From assembly GCA_050116035.1 (NCBI GenBank), contig JASFPJ010000112.1:1-9242 (forward strand): a stretch of DNA of 9,242 nucleotides. Reading direction: 5' to 3'. The notes below the pieces were generated by a model. That model made no database searches. It was not told the DNA's origin and saw only the letters and a list, made by a program, of their open reading frames with translations. Source of the DNA: SOIA01 sp050116035 (GTDB lineage Bacteria > Acidobacteriota > Aminicenantia > Aminicenantales > Aminicenantaceae). Made by a program: the position numbers and the translations under genes. Positions 1 through 4,818 of this stretch are shown in pieces; the first letter of the stretch is position 1; every line of letters begins with the position of its first letter.

Positions 1-134
1 GGGAATGAAGCGGAGCCTTTGACTAAGTCACATGTGACCGTGCAGCTCCCACATTGTAAGCAGGCATTGGGGTCGAATTCTCCATAATTTCGAACCTCAG
101 CCAACAAAGTCGGATCACTTTTGGTTTTCGTCAT
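1..134 (-). CDS. hdrC: HdrC-like heterodisulfide reductase iron-sulfur subunit, N-terminal part only
   Basis: Only the first 44 codons are in the window; the gene runs off the left edge. The start ATG (132-134) has an AGGGTG ribosome binding site about six bases upstream. The protein begins MTKTKSDPTLLAEVR and carries the motif CLQCGSCTVTC (Cys25, 28, 31, 35), the first [4Fe-4S] site expected in HdrC, a small protein with two such clusters. In Hdr complexes, HdrC carries electrons between the flavin subunit HdrA and the disulfide-reducing subunit HdrB in the cytoplasm. It lies 81 bases downstream of the hydrogenase large-subunit gene on the same strand, which supports the Hdr assignment over a generic ferredoxin. 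The residue after the fourth Cys is Asp rather than the usual Pro. hdrB and hdrA would be expected beyond the edge. A different CxxCGxC electron carrier cannot be excluded from 44 residues. Confidence 0.75.
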   Translation of the reverse strand, partial: MTKTKSDPTLLAEVRNYGEFDPNACLQCGSCTVTCDLVKGSASF

Positions 135-215
135 ACTTGCACCCTATCAAAGAAATAAATTTGTTTTCAGTTTTAAGAGCATCCCCCAATGCATTCAGAG
201 CACTGAGGGCAAATT

Positions 216-1658
216 TCAGTTGGATAATGTCGCTAGCTTATTTCCTTCAGAATCGACAATAGCGATCTTTACACCAAGTTTTCCATCCAACCTGTGAGTC
301 GCGCAGGACAAACAGGGATCATGAGCTCGGATCATCATCTCGACTTTATTCAGAATGGCTTCATCATACTTGCCGTCTTTGATCAAGTCTTTGGCTGCAC
401 TTTTCACAGACATATTGATCGGGGCATTATTGTGGGTGGTGCCCACAATCAGATTCACATTGGTCACCATGCCATTCTCATCGGTTTCATAGTCGTGGAT
501 CAGTGTTCCTCTGGGAGCCTCGACACTGCTGATTCCTCTTGCCGCTCTGGGTTCAACCTTTTTTCTGATATCCGTGCTGGTGATCTCAGGATCATCAAGG
601 AGGCGGATAGTGTTTTCGGCATTGTAGAGAAGTTCAATGAGTCTTGCCCAGTGATAGAGGAGCGTGGGCTGGGCGGGACGGCCGAATTTTTCTCTGAATT
701 CTTCCAGTTCAGCTTGAGCGAGAGGAGTATCGATCGTGTCAGAGACATTCATCCTGGCCAGTGTGTTTGTCCGGTAAATCCCATTCGGATTATCCAGGTC
801 CATTGAAAACTCGCCAGCTTTCTTCATGTACGGGAACTTCAAATAGGACCAGGGTTCCACATGCTCACGGATGTAATCGGTGTACTCTTCGTACTTGAAA
901 TCTTCGTAAGAACCGTCGACATTCATCATTCTCAATTTTCCATCATACAGATCCATTGAGCCGTCTTCCTTCACCGTGCCTAAAAATCCCGTGTTTATGA
1001 CACCCAGGGATTGAACGATATCCAGATATTTAGGAAAGAGGTTCGCTTTGGTGAAAGACATGGAGAATTTCGCCAGCTCAAGACATTCATCGGCCATCTT
1101 CCTCAGCTCTTTTCTCTCATCCTCGAGCATAGGACGGCTGAATCCTCCAGGTACGGCTGCCGCCGGATGAATGGCCTTTCCGGCAATCATCTCCAGCATG
1201 TGGGCAGCCATGTGTCTGACTCTCACTACTTTTTTGGCAAGGTCCGGAGCCGCCCCCAGAATGCCGATGACATTCCTGACAGAATAATCCGCATCCGGTC
1301 CAAGCACAAAATCCGCTCCAGCGAGAAAGTAGAAGTGGAGAATATGCTCTTCCATGTACGCGATACTGTTGCACAGCTCTCTCAGTTTTTTTCCAGCAGG
1401 AGGTGGATCCACGCCGAAGACCGCATCCGTGGTCTTGGCGGAAGCATTGTGATGAGACCAGGGACAAACCCCGCATATACGAGTTGTTATTCTTGGCATC
1501 TCTTCGACGGGTTTACCGATGCAGAACTTCTCAAAGCCTCTGAGTTCGAGGATATTGACTTGAGTGTCGCTGACATTTCCAGCGTCATCGAGCTGGATCG
1601 TGATCCTGGCGTGTCCTTCGATTCTTGTGACGGGTTGAATTGTTAGTGTTTTTCCCAT
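216..1658 (-). CDS. mvhA: Cytoplasmic [NiFe] hydrogenase large subunit, MvhA type (group 3)
   Basis: This 480-residue protein is the catalytic subunit that splits H2 at a NiFe(CN)2CO centre. The N-terminal metal-binding motif is RICGVC (Cys62, Cys65) and the C-terminal one is DPCLSCATH (Cys449, Cys452, His455), so all four Ni-ligand cysteines are present. The family motif TRIEGH lies at residues 11-16. Length and motifs fit MvhA/F420-non-reducing hydrogenase rather than membrane-bound uptake enzymes. A 25-residue tail follows His455; in many NiFe hydrogenases such a tail is removed by a maturation endopeptidase, but the cleavage point cannot be read here. The start ATG has AAAGGAG seven bases upstream, inside the end of mvhG, and the two genes are three bases apart, so they are almost certainly co-transcribed and coupled. 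With the small subunit and the downstream hdrC-like gene it likely feeds electrons from H2 into a heterodisulfide-reductase-type bifurcating complex. Confidence 0.95.
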   Translation of the reverse strand: MGKTLTIQPVTRIEGHARITIQLDDAGNVSDTQVNILELRGFEKFCIGKPVEEMPRITTRICGVCPWSHHNASAKTTDAVFGVDPPPAGKKLRELCNSIAYMEEHILHFYFLAGADFVLGPDADYSVRNVIGILGAAPDLAKKVVRVRHMAAHMLEMIAGKAIHPAAAVPGGFSRPMLEDERKELRKMADECLELAKFSMSFTKANLFPKYLDIVQSLGVINTGFLGTVKEDGSMDLYDGKLRMMNVDGSYEDFKYEEYTDYIREHVEPWSYLKFPYMKKAGEFSMDLDNPNGIYRTNTLARMNVSDTIDTPLAQAELEEFREKFGRPAQPTLLYHWARLIELLYNAENTIRLLDDPEITSTDIRKKVEPRAARGISSVEAPRGTLIHDYETDENGMVTNVNLIVGTTHNNAPINMSVKSAAKDLIKDGKYDEAILNKVEMMIRAHDPCLSCATHRLDGKLGVKIAIVDSEGNKLATLSN

Positions 1659-1661
1659 GAT

Positions 1662-2588
1662 TTAACTCCTTTTCGGAAGAGGTCGCAAACGACCGGCTCC
1701 AGAAAATCTGTTGAATGTGGCCGCACGGTCTGGAATTTGTTTGACGTCAAGCCCGATAGAGGACAGGGCCCCCATCATATCGACCATCGGATTGGCTGTA
1801 TCTGAGAGAGGGCCAAAACATCCTCGACAGGGCATGTAGGCTTTTATGCATCGAGGAGTTTTTTCTGCGCCCCCGCAGCCTGCTCTTGTGGCTGGGCCGT
1901 TGCACAAGAAACCTTGTTCCATGAAACAGCGAACCGTATCAAGAGGTTTTCCGGGTTCAAACTCAACCGGCTCGAGAGGTCTTTTCAAGATTCCCACGGC
2001 TTTCTTTTCTCTGATGGTCGGGCACTCATCACACACACTTTTTTCAGGAAGTTTGTATTCCTTTCCTTCCAGGAGCGCAGTCAGTGCATCAGCGACCATT
2101 TCAGGTGTTGTCGGACAGCCGGGGAGTTTGAGGTCAACCTTGACGACTTCATGCAAAGCATAGATTCTGTCCGTAAACGGTGACACGGTTTGACTGGGCG
2201 TGTCTGCCGAATCCGTGGAAACAGAATCTCGAAAGATCTTATCATGCATCTCATCGACCGTGAACTGATTCGCCAGAGCGGGCAGACCGCCGTAACAGGC
2301 ACAGGACCCCAGAGCAATGAGAGTTTTGGTCTTTTTCCTCATTTCCTCAGCTACTTCTTTGTTCTCTTCTGTTCGGATTCCTCCGGAAATGATTCCCACA
2401 TCGGCTTCAGGAATTTCCATGTCTGACTTTTCACCTGTCTGTCCGTATAACTTATGATCCATAAGGACCGGCATATGGACAATCTCAAGCTTGGGTAAAA
2501 TGTCAAGAAGTGGCTCTCCGATGTCAAGGATGGTGACTTCACATCCTGCACAGATGGTGAACCACTCTTCCGCTACTCTTACCGCCAT
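1662..2588 (-). CDS. mvhG: Cytoplasmic [NiFe] hydrogenase small subunit, MvhG type
   Basis: This 308-residue protein carries the iron-sulfur relay that takes electrons away from the NiFe site. The proximal cluster ligands are visible as CAGC (Cys13, Cys16), GSC (Cys96) and PGCP (Cys158). A second cysteine-rich half (Cys186, 189, 221, 229, 238, 247, 254, 257) can hold the medial and distal clusters. There is no twin-arginine signal peptide, so the enzyme is cytoplasmic, as in the Mvh/Frh families. The start ATG has a strong AAGGAGG six bases upstream (2595-2601). It is the first gene after a consensus promoter at 2737-2765 and is followed at once by mvhA. The delta subunit MvhD, which in methanogen operons precedes mvhG and connects it to HdrA, is not upstream here; it may lie beyond the left edge or be fused to HdrA. 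Confidence 0.95.
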   Translation of the reverse strand: MAVRVAEEWFTICAGCEVTILDIGEPLLDILPKLEIVHMPVLMDHKLYGQTGEKSDMEIPEADVGIISGGIRTEENKEVAEEMRKKTKTLIALGSCACYGGLPALANQFTVDEMHDKIFRDSVSTDSADTPSQTVSPFTDRIYALHEVVKVDLKLPGCPTTPEMVADALTALLEGKEYKLPEKSVCDECPTIREKKAVGILKRPLEPVEFEPGKPLDTVRCFMEQGFLCNGPATRAGCGGAEKTPRCIKAYMPCRGCFGPLSDTANPMVDMMGALSSIGLDVKQIPDRAATFNRFSGAGRLRPLPKRS

Positions 2589-2612
2589 ATTTTGCCTCCT
2601 TTAAGGTTTTAA

Positions 2613-2624
2613 TTGTAATTATAA
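2613..2624. promoter_or_regulatory. Putative operator copy 1 in the mvhG leader
   Basis: The sequence TTGTAATTATAA is a near-palindrome (10 of 12 positions symmetrical) lying 25 bases upstream of the mvhG start. The same motif recurs at 2693-2704 and, inverted, at 2722-2733. Recurrence suggests a protein-binding site, but the regulator is unknown. AT-rich chance similarity is possible. Confidence 0.35.
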
Positions 2625-2692
2625 GAGGTGAGACAGGAGTGCGAGCGCACAATTCTACTATGAGAGCATTCCTATTTAATCTATAGGAGCTA

Positions 2693-2704
2693 TTGTAATT
2701 ATAG
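2693..2704. promoter_or_regulatory. Putative operator copy 2 in the mvhG leader
   Basis: The sequence TTGTAATTATAG differs from copy 1 only at its last base and lies exactly 80 bases from it. It sits in the transcribed leader between the promoter and mvhG. Confidence 0.35.
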
Positions 2705-2721
2705 GGAAAGTATTAATTCTC

Positions 2722-2733
2722 TTATAATTACAG
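2722..2733. promoter_or_regulatory. Putative operator copy 3, on the mvhG transcription start
   Basis: The sequence TTATAATTACAG is the inverse orientation of copies 1 and 2. It begins four bases downstream of the -10 element (2737-2742), so it covers the predicted transcription start near 2730. That is a classical position for a repressor site. The flanking bases extend the match with copy 1 to a perfect 14-base inverted repeat (2614-2627 against 2719-2732). Confidence 0.4.
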
Positions 2734-2736
2734 TAA

Positions 2737-2765
2737 ATTCTAATGAGAATATTCGTCCGTGTCAA
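2737..2765 (-). promoter_or_regulatory. Sigma-70-like promoter of the mvhG-mvhA-hdrC operon
   Basis: Read on the minus strand, there is a perfect -35 box TTGACA (2760-2765), a 17-base spacer and a -10 box TAGAAT (2737-2742). Transcription would begin near 2730 and give a leader of about 140 nt before the mvhG start. The leader holds the three repeated TAATTA-centred sites plus two short hairpins (GTGCG/CGCAC at 2639-2650 and CCTAT/ATAGG at 2671-2687). The near-consensus boxes suggest strong basal transcription that is then controlled. Confidence 0.75.
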
Positions 2766-3008
2766 CAAAAAAAATAAAAAATATAAAGAAAAACATAATA
2801 TGAGTGGTTTCACCTTGCATATTAATGGTCTCATGTTCGACAAAAGGAGTGGTATCTCTCCGTTCCACAAGTCTCTGATCTGTGCATTTTTGCCTTGTGG
2901 AGGAGCAGAAGGATGTTCTCAGGATGGCTATCTATCAGAAATCTCGAACGTGGGGATGCAATGCCACTGATATAATGAATTTTTTTCAGGAATCTTAGTG
3001 ATTTAAGC
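2766..3008. other. Divergent intergenic stretch with no recognised gene
   Basis: This is the middle of the 490-base gap between mvhG and the lipoprotein gene. The part up to about 2815 is AT-rich. No open frame here has a convincing ribosome binding site or a recognisable product. Around 2933-2986 there are weak inverted repeats (TATCAG/CTGATA and GTGG/CCAC) followed by seven T, which resembles a poor terminator, and an overlapping extended -10 motif, so the stretch may hold regulatory elements for the plus-strand gene. No known riboswitch or small RNA was recognised. Confidence 0.5.
2968..2976 (+). promoter_or_regulatory. Possible second promoter (extended -10) of the lipoprotein gene
   Basis: TGATATAAT is a full extended -10 element (TG, one base, TATAAT). 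No good -35 box is present 17 bases upstream. It would start a transcript near 2983 with a leader of about 95 nt to the lipoprotein gene. It is a weaker candidate than the promoter at 3009-3038. Confidence 0.3.
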
Positions 3009-3038
3009 TTGCATTTTTGTTTGAAAAAAAAGTACAAT
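3009..3038 (+). promoter_or_regulatory. Sigma-70-like promoter of the lipoprotein gene
   Basis: TTGCAT (3009-3014) and TACAAT (3033-3038) are separated by 18 bases that include an A-tract. The predicted start near 3045 leaves a leader of roughly 35 nt before the ATG at 3079, with the ribosome binding site inside it. Confidence 0.6.
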
Positions 3039-3078
3039 ACCAACAAAATAAATTGAGTTTAAACAGGGAGGAGGAATA

Positions 3079-3777
3079 ATGAGGAAAAAGAATCTTTCTT
3101 TGCTCGGAGTTATTCTTCTTATATCTTTATTTTTTCTGCAAAGTTGTCAGTCAAAACCTGAGGTAAAAGTCTTAGAACGCTATTTCCATGCTGTGAGAAT
3201 GGGAGATAGGACAACAATGGGGACCATGGCCTTAGAACCGATTTCTCCTGAGTATTCGAGTTGGGAGATAACGGCGACGAGTGAAGAGACAGTTGAGTCA
3301 TTCGACTTGCCTGATTTGAACAGTCAAGAGCTGGAGCTAAAAAAGCAAGTCGAAGAATCAGTCATTATCACTATGAATGCCAAAGACGAGGTGGATGACG
3401 CGCTTTTTGAAATGGAGAATGCACGAACAAGGGAGGCAAGGAGAGCTGCTCAGAGAAAAGTTGATGATTTACAGAAAAAATACGAAGAGATACGCGCTCG
3501 GCATAATCAGCTTCAGGTCGATTATAGTAATGCCCAGGATAAGTCTGCACGGGAAGAAAAGATCACCAGCTTTTCGCTCGGAGCTGGTGAAGTTCCGAAT
3601 ATCAGAGAATTAAGTGGGAGCGTCCATTCAAAGGAAGTGGATATCAAGATGACACTTGTATCAGGAGAAATCAAGAATTATAAGTGCATCCTGAAGAGAT
3701 ATGACCTTAGAGATGAGACTTTAAATCTGCATAGGCGCGGGATGTGGAAAATCCTCAGATTTAAAGTTCTCGACTAA
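3079..3777 (+). CDS. Putative lipoprotein with a central coiled coil
   Basis: I do not recognise a named family. The 232-residue protein starts with a lipoprotein signal: basic MRKK, a hydrophobic stretch (residues 7-20) and the lipobox LQSC with Cys23 as the lipidation site. Next comes a segment (about 28-75) beginning KVLERYFHAVRMGD, which resembles the first helix of NTF2-like/DUF4878-type domains. Residues about 80-160 are highly charged and heptad-like, predicted to be a long coiled coil. The C-terminal part (185-232) looks like beta strands ending GMWKILRF, again as at the end of NTF2-like folds. So it may be one NTF2-like domain split by a coiled-coil hairpin; this is inference. The start is set by GGGAGGAGG just upstream. 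It is monocistronic and followed three bases after its stop by the tRNA promoter. An envelope or periplasmic scaffold role is plausible, but the function is unknown. Confidence 0.85.
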   Translation: MRKKNLSLLGVILLISLFFLQSCQSKPEVKVLERYFHAVRMGDRTTMGTMALEPISPEYSSWEITATSEETVESFDLPDLNSQELELKKQVEESVIITMNAKDEVDDALFEMENARTREARRAAQRKVDDLQKKYEEIRARHNQLQVDYSNAQDKSAREEKITSFSLGAGEVPNIRELSGSVHSKEVDIKMTLVSGEIKNYKCILKRYDLRDETLNLHRRGMWKILRFKVLD

Positions 3778-3779
3778 TA

Positions 3780-3808
3780 TTGACACTTTTCTTTCTTTCT
3801 ATTATAAA
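3780..3808 (+). promoter_or_regulatory. Strong promoter of the tRNA-Lys/tRNA-Glu pair
   Basis: A perfect TTGACA (3780-3785), a 17-base spacer and TATAAA (3803-3808) lie directly after the lipoprotein stop codon. Transcription would begin about 38 bases before tRNA-Lys. Near-consensus boxes are typical of stable-RNA promoters. Confidence 0.8.
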
Positions 3809-3852
3809 TACCATTTCAACACGATTATTAGAGGTACGATTTTTTTCTGAGG

Positions 3853-3927
3853 GGGCCGTTAGCTCAGAGGGAGAGCACCGGCCTTTTAAGCCGGGTGTCG
3901 CTGGTTCGAGTCCAGCACGGCTCACCA
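3853..3927 (+). tRNA. tRNA-Lys, anticodon UUU
   Basis: A complete cloverleaf can be drawn. The acceptor stem GGGCCGT (3853-3859) pairs with ACGGCTC (3917-3923), with one G-U pair. The D arm is GCTC/GAGC, the anticodon stem CCGGC/GCCGG holds the loop CTTTTAA (3883-3889, anticodon TTT at 3885-3887), and the T arm is GCTGG/CCAGC around TTCGAGT. The discriminator is A and the 3' CCA is encoded (3925-3927). It is nine bases from the following tRNA-Glu and surely co-transcribed. Confidence 0.97.
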
Positions 3928-3936
3928 ACCTTTAGC

Positions 3937-4011
3937 GCCCCTGTCGTCTAGCCTGGTCAAGGACACCGCCCTTTCAAGGCGGCAGCACGGGTTCAAATCC
4001 CGTCGGGGGCG
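3937..4011 (+). tRNA. tRNA-Glu, anticodon UUC
   Basis: The acceptor stem GCCCCTG (3937-3943) pairs with CGGGGGC (4004-4010), with one U-G pair. The anticodon stem CCGCC/GGCGG encloses CTTTCAA (3971-3977; anticodon TTC at 3973-3975), and the T arm is ACGGG/CCCGT around TTCAAAT. The discriminator is G (4011). The next bases are CTC, so CCA is not encoded and must be added after transcription, unlike its partner tRNA-Lys. The GTCTAG D-arm start is typical of bacterial tRNA-Glu. Confidence 0.97.
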
Positions 4012-4021
4012 CTCTTTTTTT
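4012..4021 (+). terminator. T-tract after the tRNA pair, probable terminator
   Basis: Seven consecutive T (4015-4021) follow tRNA-Glu by three bases. The GC-rich acceptor/T-arm end of the tRNA may serve as the preceding structure; there is no separate GC-rich hairpin. Termination here is inferred from position. Confidence 0.4.
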
Positions 4022-4023
4022 AT

Positions 4024-4144
4024 GGGATCAAGGCTCGACATTCGACATTTCTTATACAGCTTTTTATTTGTAGTATTTGTCATGAATACACAATAAGGGA
4101 AAAGGAACTTCAAAGAAAAATGTCGAATGTCGAGCCCTGATCCC
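4024..4144. mobile_element. MITE-like element with 27-bp inverted ends beside the tRNA genes
   Basis: The left arm (4024-4050, beginning GGGATCAAGGCTCG) and the right arm (4118-4144, ending CGAGCCCTGATCCC) are inverted copies matching at 26 of 27 positions. They enclose an AT-rich 67-base centre without an open frame worth calling. The element is flanked on both sides by TAT (4021-4023 and 4145-4147), which could be a three-base target duplication. No transposase is encoded, so it would be a non-autonomous miniature element or a large palindromic repeat. The perfect stem could also fold as RNA behind the tRNAs. Copies elsewhere in the genome would be needed to prove mobility. Confidence 0.5.
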
Positions 4145-4164
4145 TATCAACTGACCCCTATCAA
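4138..4164. repeat. Two tandem 13-bp repeats
   Basis: TGATCCCTATCAA (4138-4150) and TGACCCCTATCAA (4152-4164) match at 12 of 13 positions, one base apart. The first copy overlaps the right end of the MITE-like element, so the repeat may record a second, decayed copy of the element's edge. Confidence 0.5.
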
Positions 4165-4168
4165 TCAA

Positions 4169-4195
4169 GACATTTGACTGAGAAAGTCGAATGTC
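4169..4195. repeat. Short palindrome of the same GACATTCGAC family
   Basis: GACATTTGACT (4169-4179) and AGTCGAATGTC (4185-4195) are inverted at 10 of 11 positions around a five-base loop. The sequence shares the GTCGAATGTC core with the arms of the neighbouring 4024-4144 element. A run of seven T (4209-4215) follows 13 bases later, so it might act as a weak plus-strand terminator. Confidence 0.5.
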
Positions 4196-4251
4196 AAGCC
4201 AAGGCCCCTTTTTTTGAGAGTTGGAGAATATATGTTTAAAGAAACACCTTC

Positions 4252-4267
4252 TTTAGAATTTTCTAAA
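4252..4267. repeat. Perfect AT-rich palindrome past the zinc-ribbon gene
   Basis: TTTAGAA-TT-TTCTAAA lies five bases beyond the 3' end of the minus-strand zinc-ribbon gene. It could protect or end that transcript, but has no adjoining T-tract on the minus strand. It may be chance in AT-rich DNA. Confidence 0.3.
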
Positions 4268-4272
4268 ACGCT

Positions 4273-4695
4273 CTATTTTTTACGAGATGAGGTTGCACGA
4301 ACAGAATACTCGTCGTAGAAAGTGGATATTTCCTGGGATAAATTCGAGAATTCGATCATGTGCTTTTTGCACCCTCGTTTGGAACAAATCTGAACCTTCC
4401 CGCCTTGCTTCAGCTCGAATGCGGCCATCGGGACATTACACTTCTCACATAAGGTGCTTGTTAACAGAGATGATCGGCAGTGAGGACAGAAAAAGAGAAC
4501 AATTTCATCCATGGGGATGTGTGTCTCTGAGAAGATGTTGTAACTGCCGTAGATCGAACTCAAATAGAGGTATCCCTTCTTGTCATTAAACTGGATGAAA
4601 ACCCTAACACTCGGCAGGCCGTCGATGGTTTTTTCGTCATCCATCAAACTCTGTCTGCAGTAAGGGCATTTCACTTGGACTTTCAATTCATGCAT
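4273..4695 (-). CDS. Small zinc-ribbon protein of unknown function
   Basis: The 140-residue protein has eight cysteines arranged in four pairs: CPYC (10-13), CPHC (70-73), CEKC (83-86) and CSKRGC (104-109), enough for two structural zinc sites. Between the first and second pairs is a segment of about 55 residues (IDGLPSVRVFIQFNDKKGYL and onward) predicted to be beta-rich. The C-terminus has a helical stretch (SNLSQEISTFYDEY). There is no signal peptide or membrane segment, so it is cytoplasmic. AGGAGAGG precedes the ATG at a proper distance. It is the last gene of the glutamate synthase cluster direction, 123 bases after the amidotransferase gene, with the gap possibly translated as a leader. 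Zinc ribbons often bind nucleic acid or act as assembly or regulatory factors; no specific role can be assigned. It is not a canonical transcription factor or ribosomal protein that I recognise. Confidence 0.85.
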   Translation of the reverse strand: MHELKVQVKCPYCRQSLMDDEKTIDGLPSVRVFIQFNDKKGYLYLSSIYGSYNIFSETHIPMDEIVLFFCPHCRSSLLTSTLCEKCNVPMAAFELKQGGKVQICSKRGCKKHMIEFSNLSQEISTFYDEYSVRATSSRKK

Positions 4696-4798
4696 TTTGC
4701 ACCTCTCCTAGAAAGCCGCCTTTGGCTTCGGACGCATCGCCGTTGGATACAGACAGTCGAATCCAAGAGACAGATAAAATAAAAATGTCTGAAGTCAA
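4688..4798 (-). CDS. Possible 36-residue leader ORF (TTG start) ahead of the zinc-ribbon gene
   Basis: A perfect AAGGAGG (4807-4813) lies eight bases before a TTG (4796-4798). The frame stays open for 36 codons and its stop TGA (4688-4690) falls just inside the start of the zinc-ribbon gene, in the overlap ATGCATGA. This geometry would allow translational coupling. The predicted peptide contains IFILSVSWIRLSVSNG and has no known match to me. Against it: its first part coincides with a decayed copy of the intergenic repeat (4781-4808), and TTG starts are uncommon, so it may be a chance frame. Confidence 0.22.
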   Translation of the reverse strand: MTSDIFILSVSWIRLSVSNGDASEAKGGFLGEVQNA

Positions 4799-4808
4799 AG
4801 CCTGAACC
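4781..4808. repeat. Decayed copy of the intergenic palindrome arm
   Basis: The stretch starting AAAAATGTCTGAAGTC and ending GCCTGAACC can be lined up with the right arm of the 4024-4144 element, which starts AAAAATGTCGAATGTC and ends GCCCTGATCCC, with several mismatches and short gaps. It lies between the amidotransferase and zinc-ribbon genes. The alignment was made by eye and is approximate. Confidence 0.3.
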
Positions 4809-4818
4809 TCCTTATTTT

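Noticed and set aside
294..1646. Long plus-strand frames (170 and 211 codons) opposite mvhA
   Set aside because: They are antisense to a fully motif-supported hydrogenase gene and have no recognisable product.
2933..2986. Hairpin plus T-run as a terminator or small RNA end
   Set aside because: The stems are only 4-6 bp, compete with each other, and sit seven or more bases from the T-run; an extended -10 promoter motif explains part of the sequence equally well.
2676..3046. Three short frames (64-75 codons) in the divergent intergenic region
   Set aside because: They lack ribosome binding sites, two rely on TTG starts, and they run across the predicted promoters. One has a hydrophobic stretch, but only because the DNA is AT-rich.
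3922..4113. A 63-codon minus-strand frame
   Set aside because: It is antisense to tRNA-Glu and the end of tRNA-Lys. Frames translated from tRNA antisense strands are well-known false genes.
4012..4272. CRISPR-like repeats behind the tRNAs
   Set aside because: The repeats are inverted or irregularly spaced, not direct repeats with uniform spacers, and no cas gene is near.
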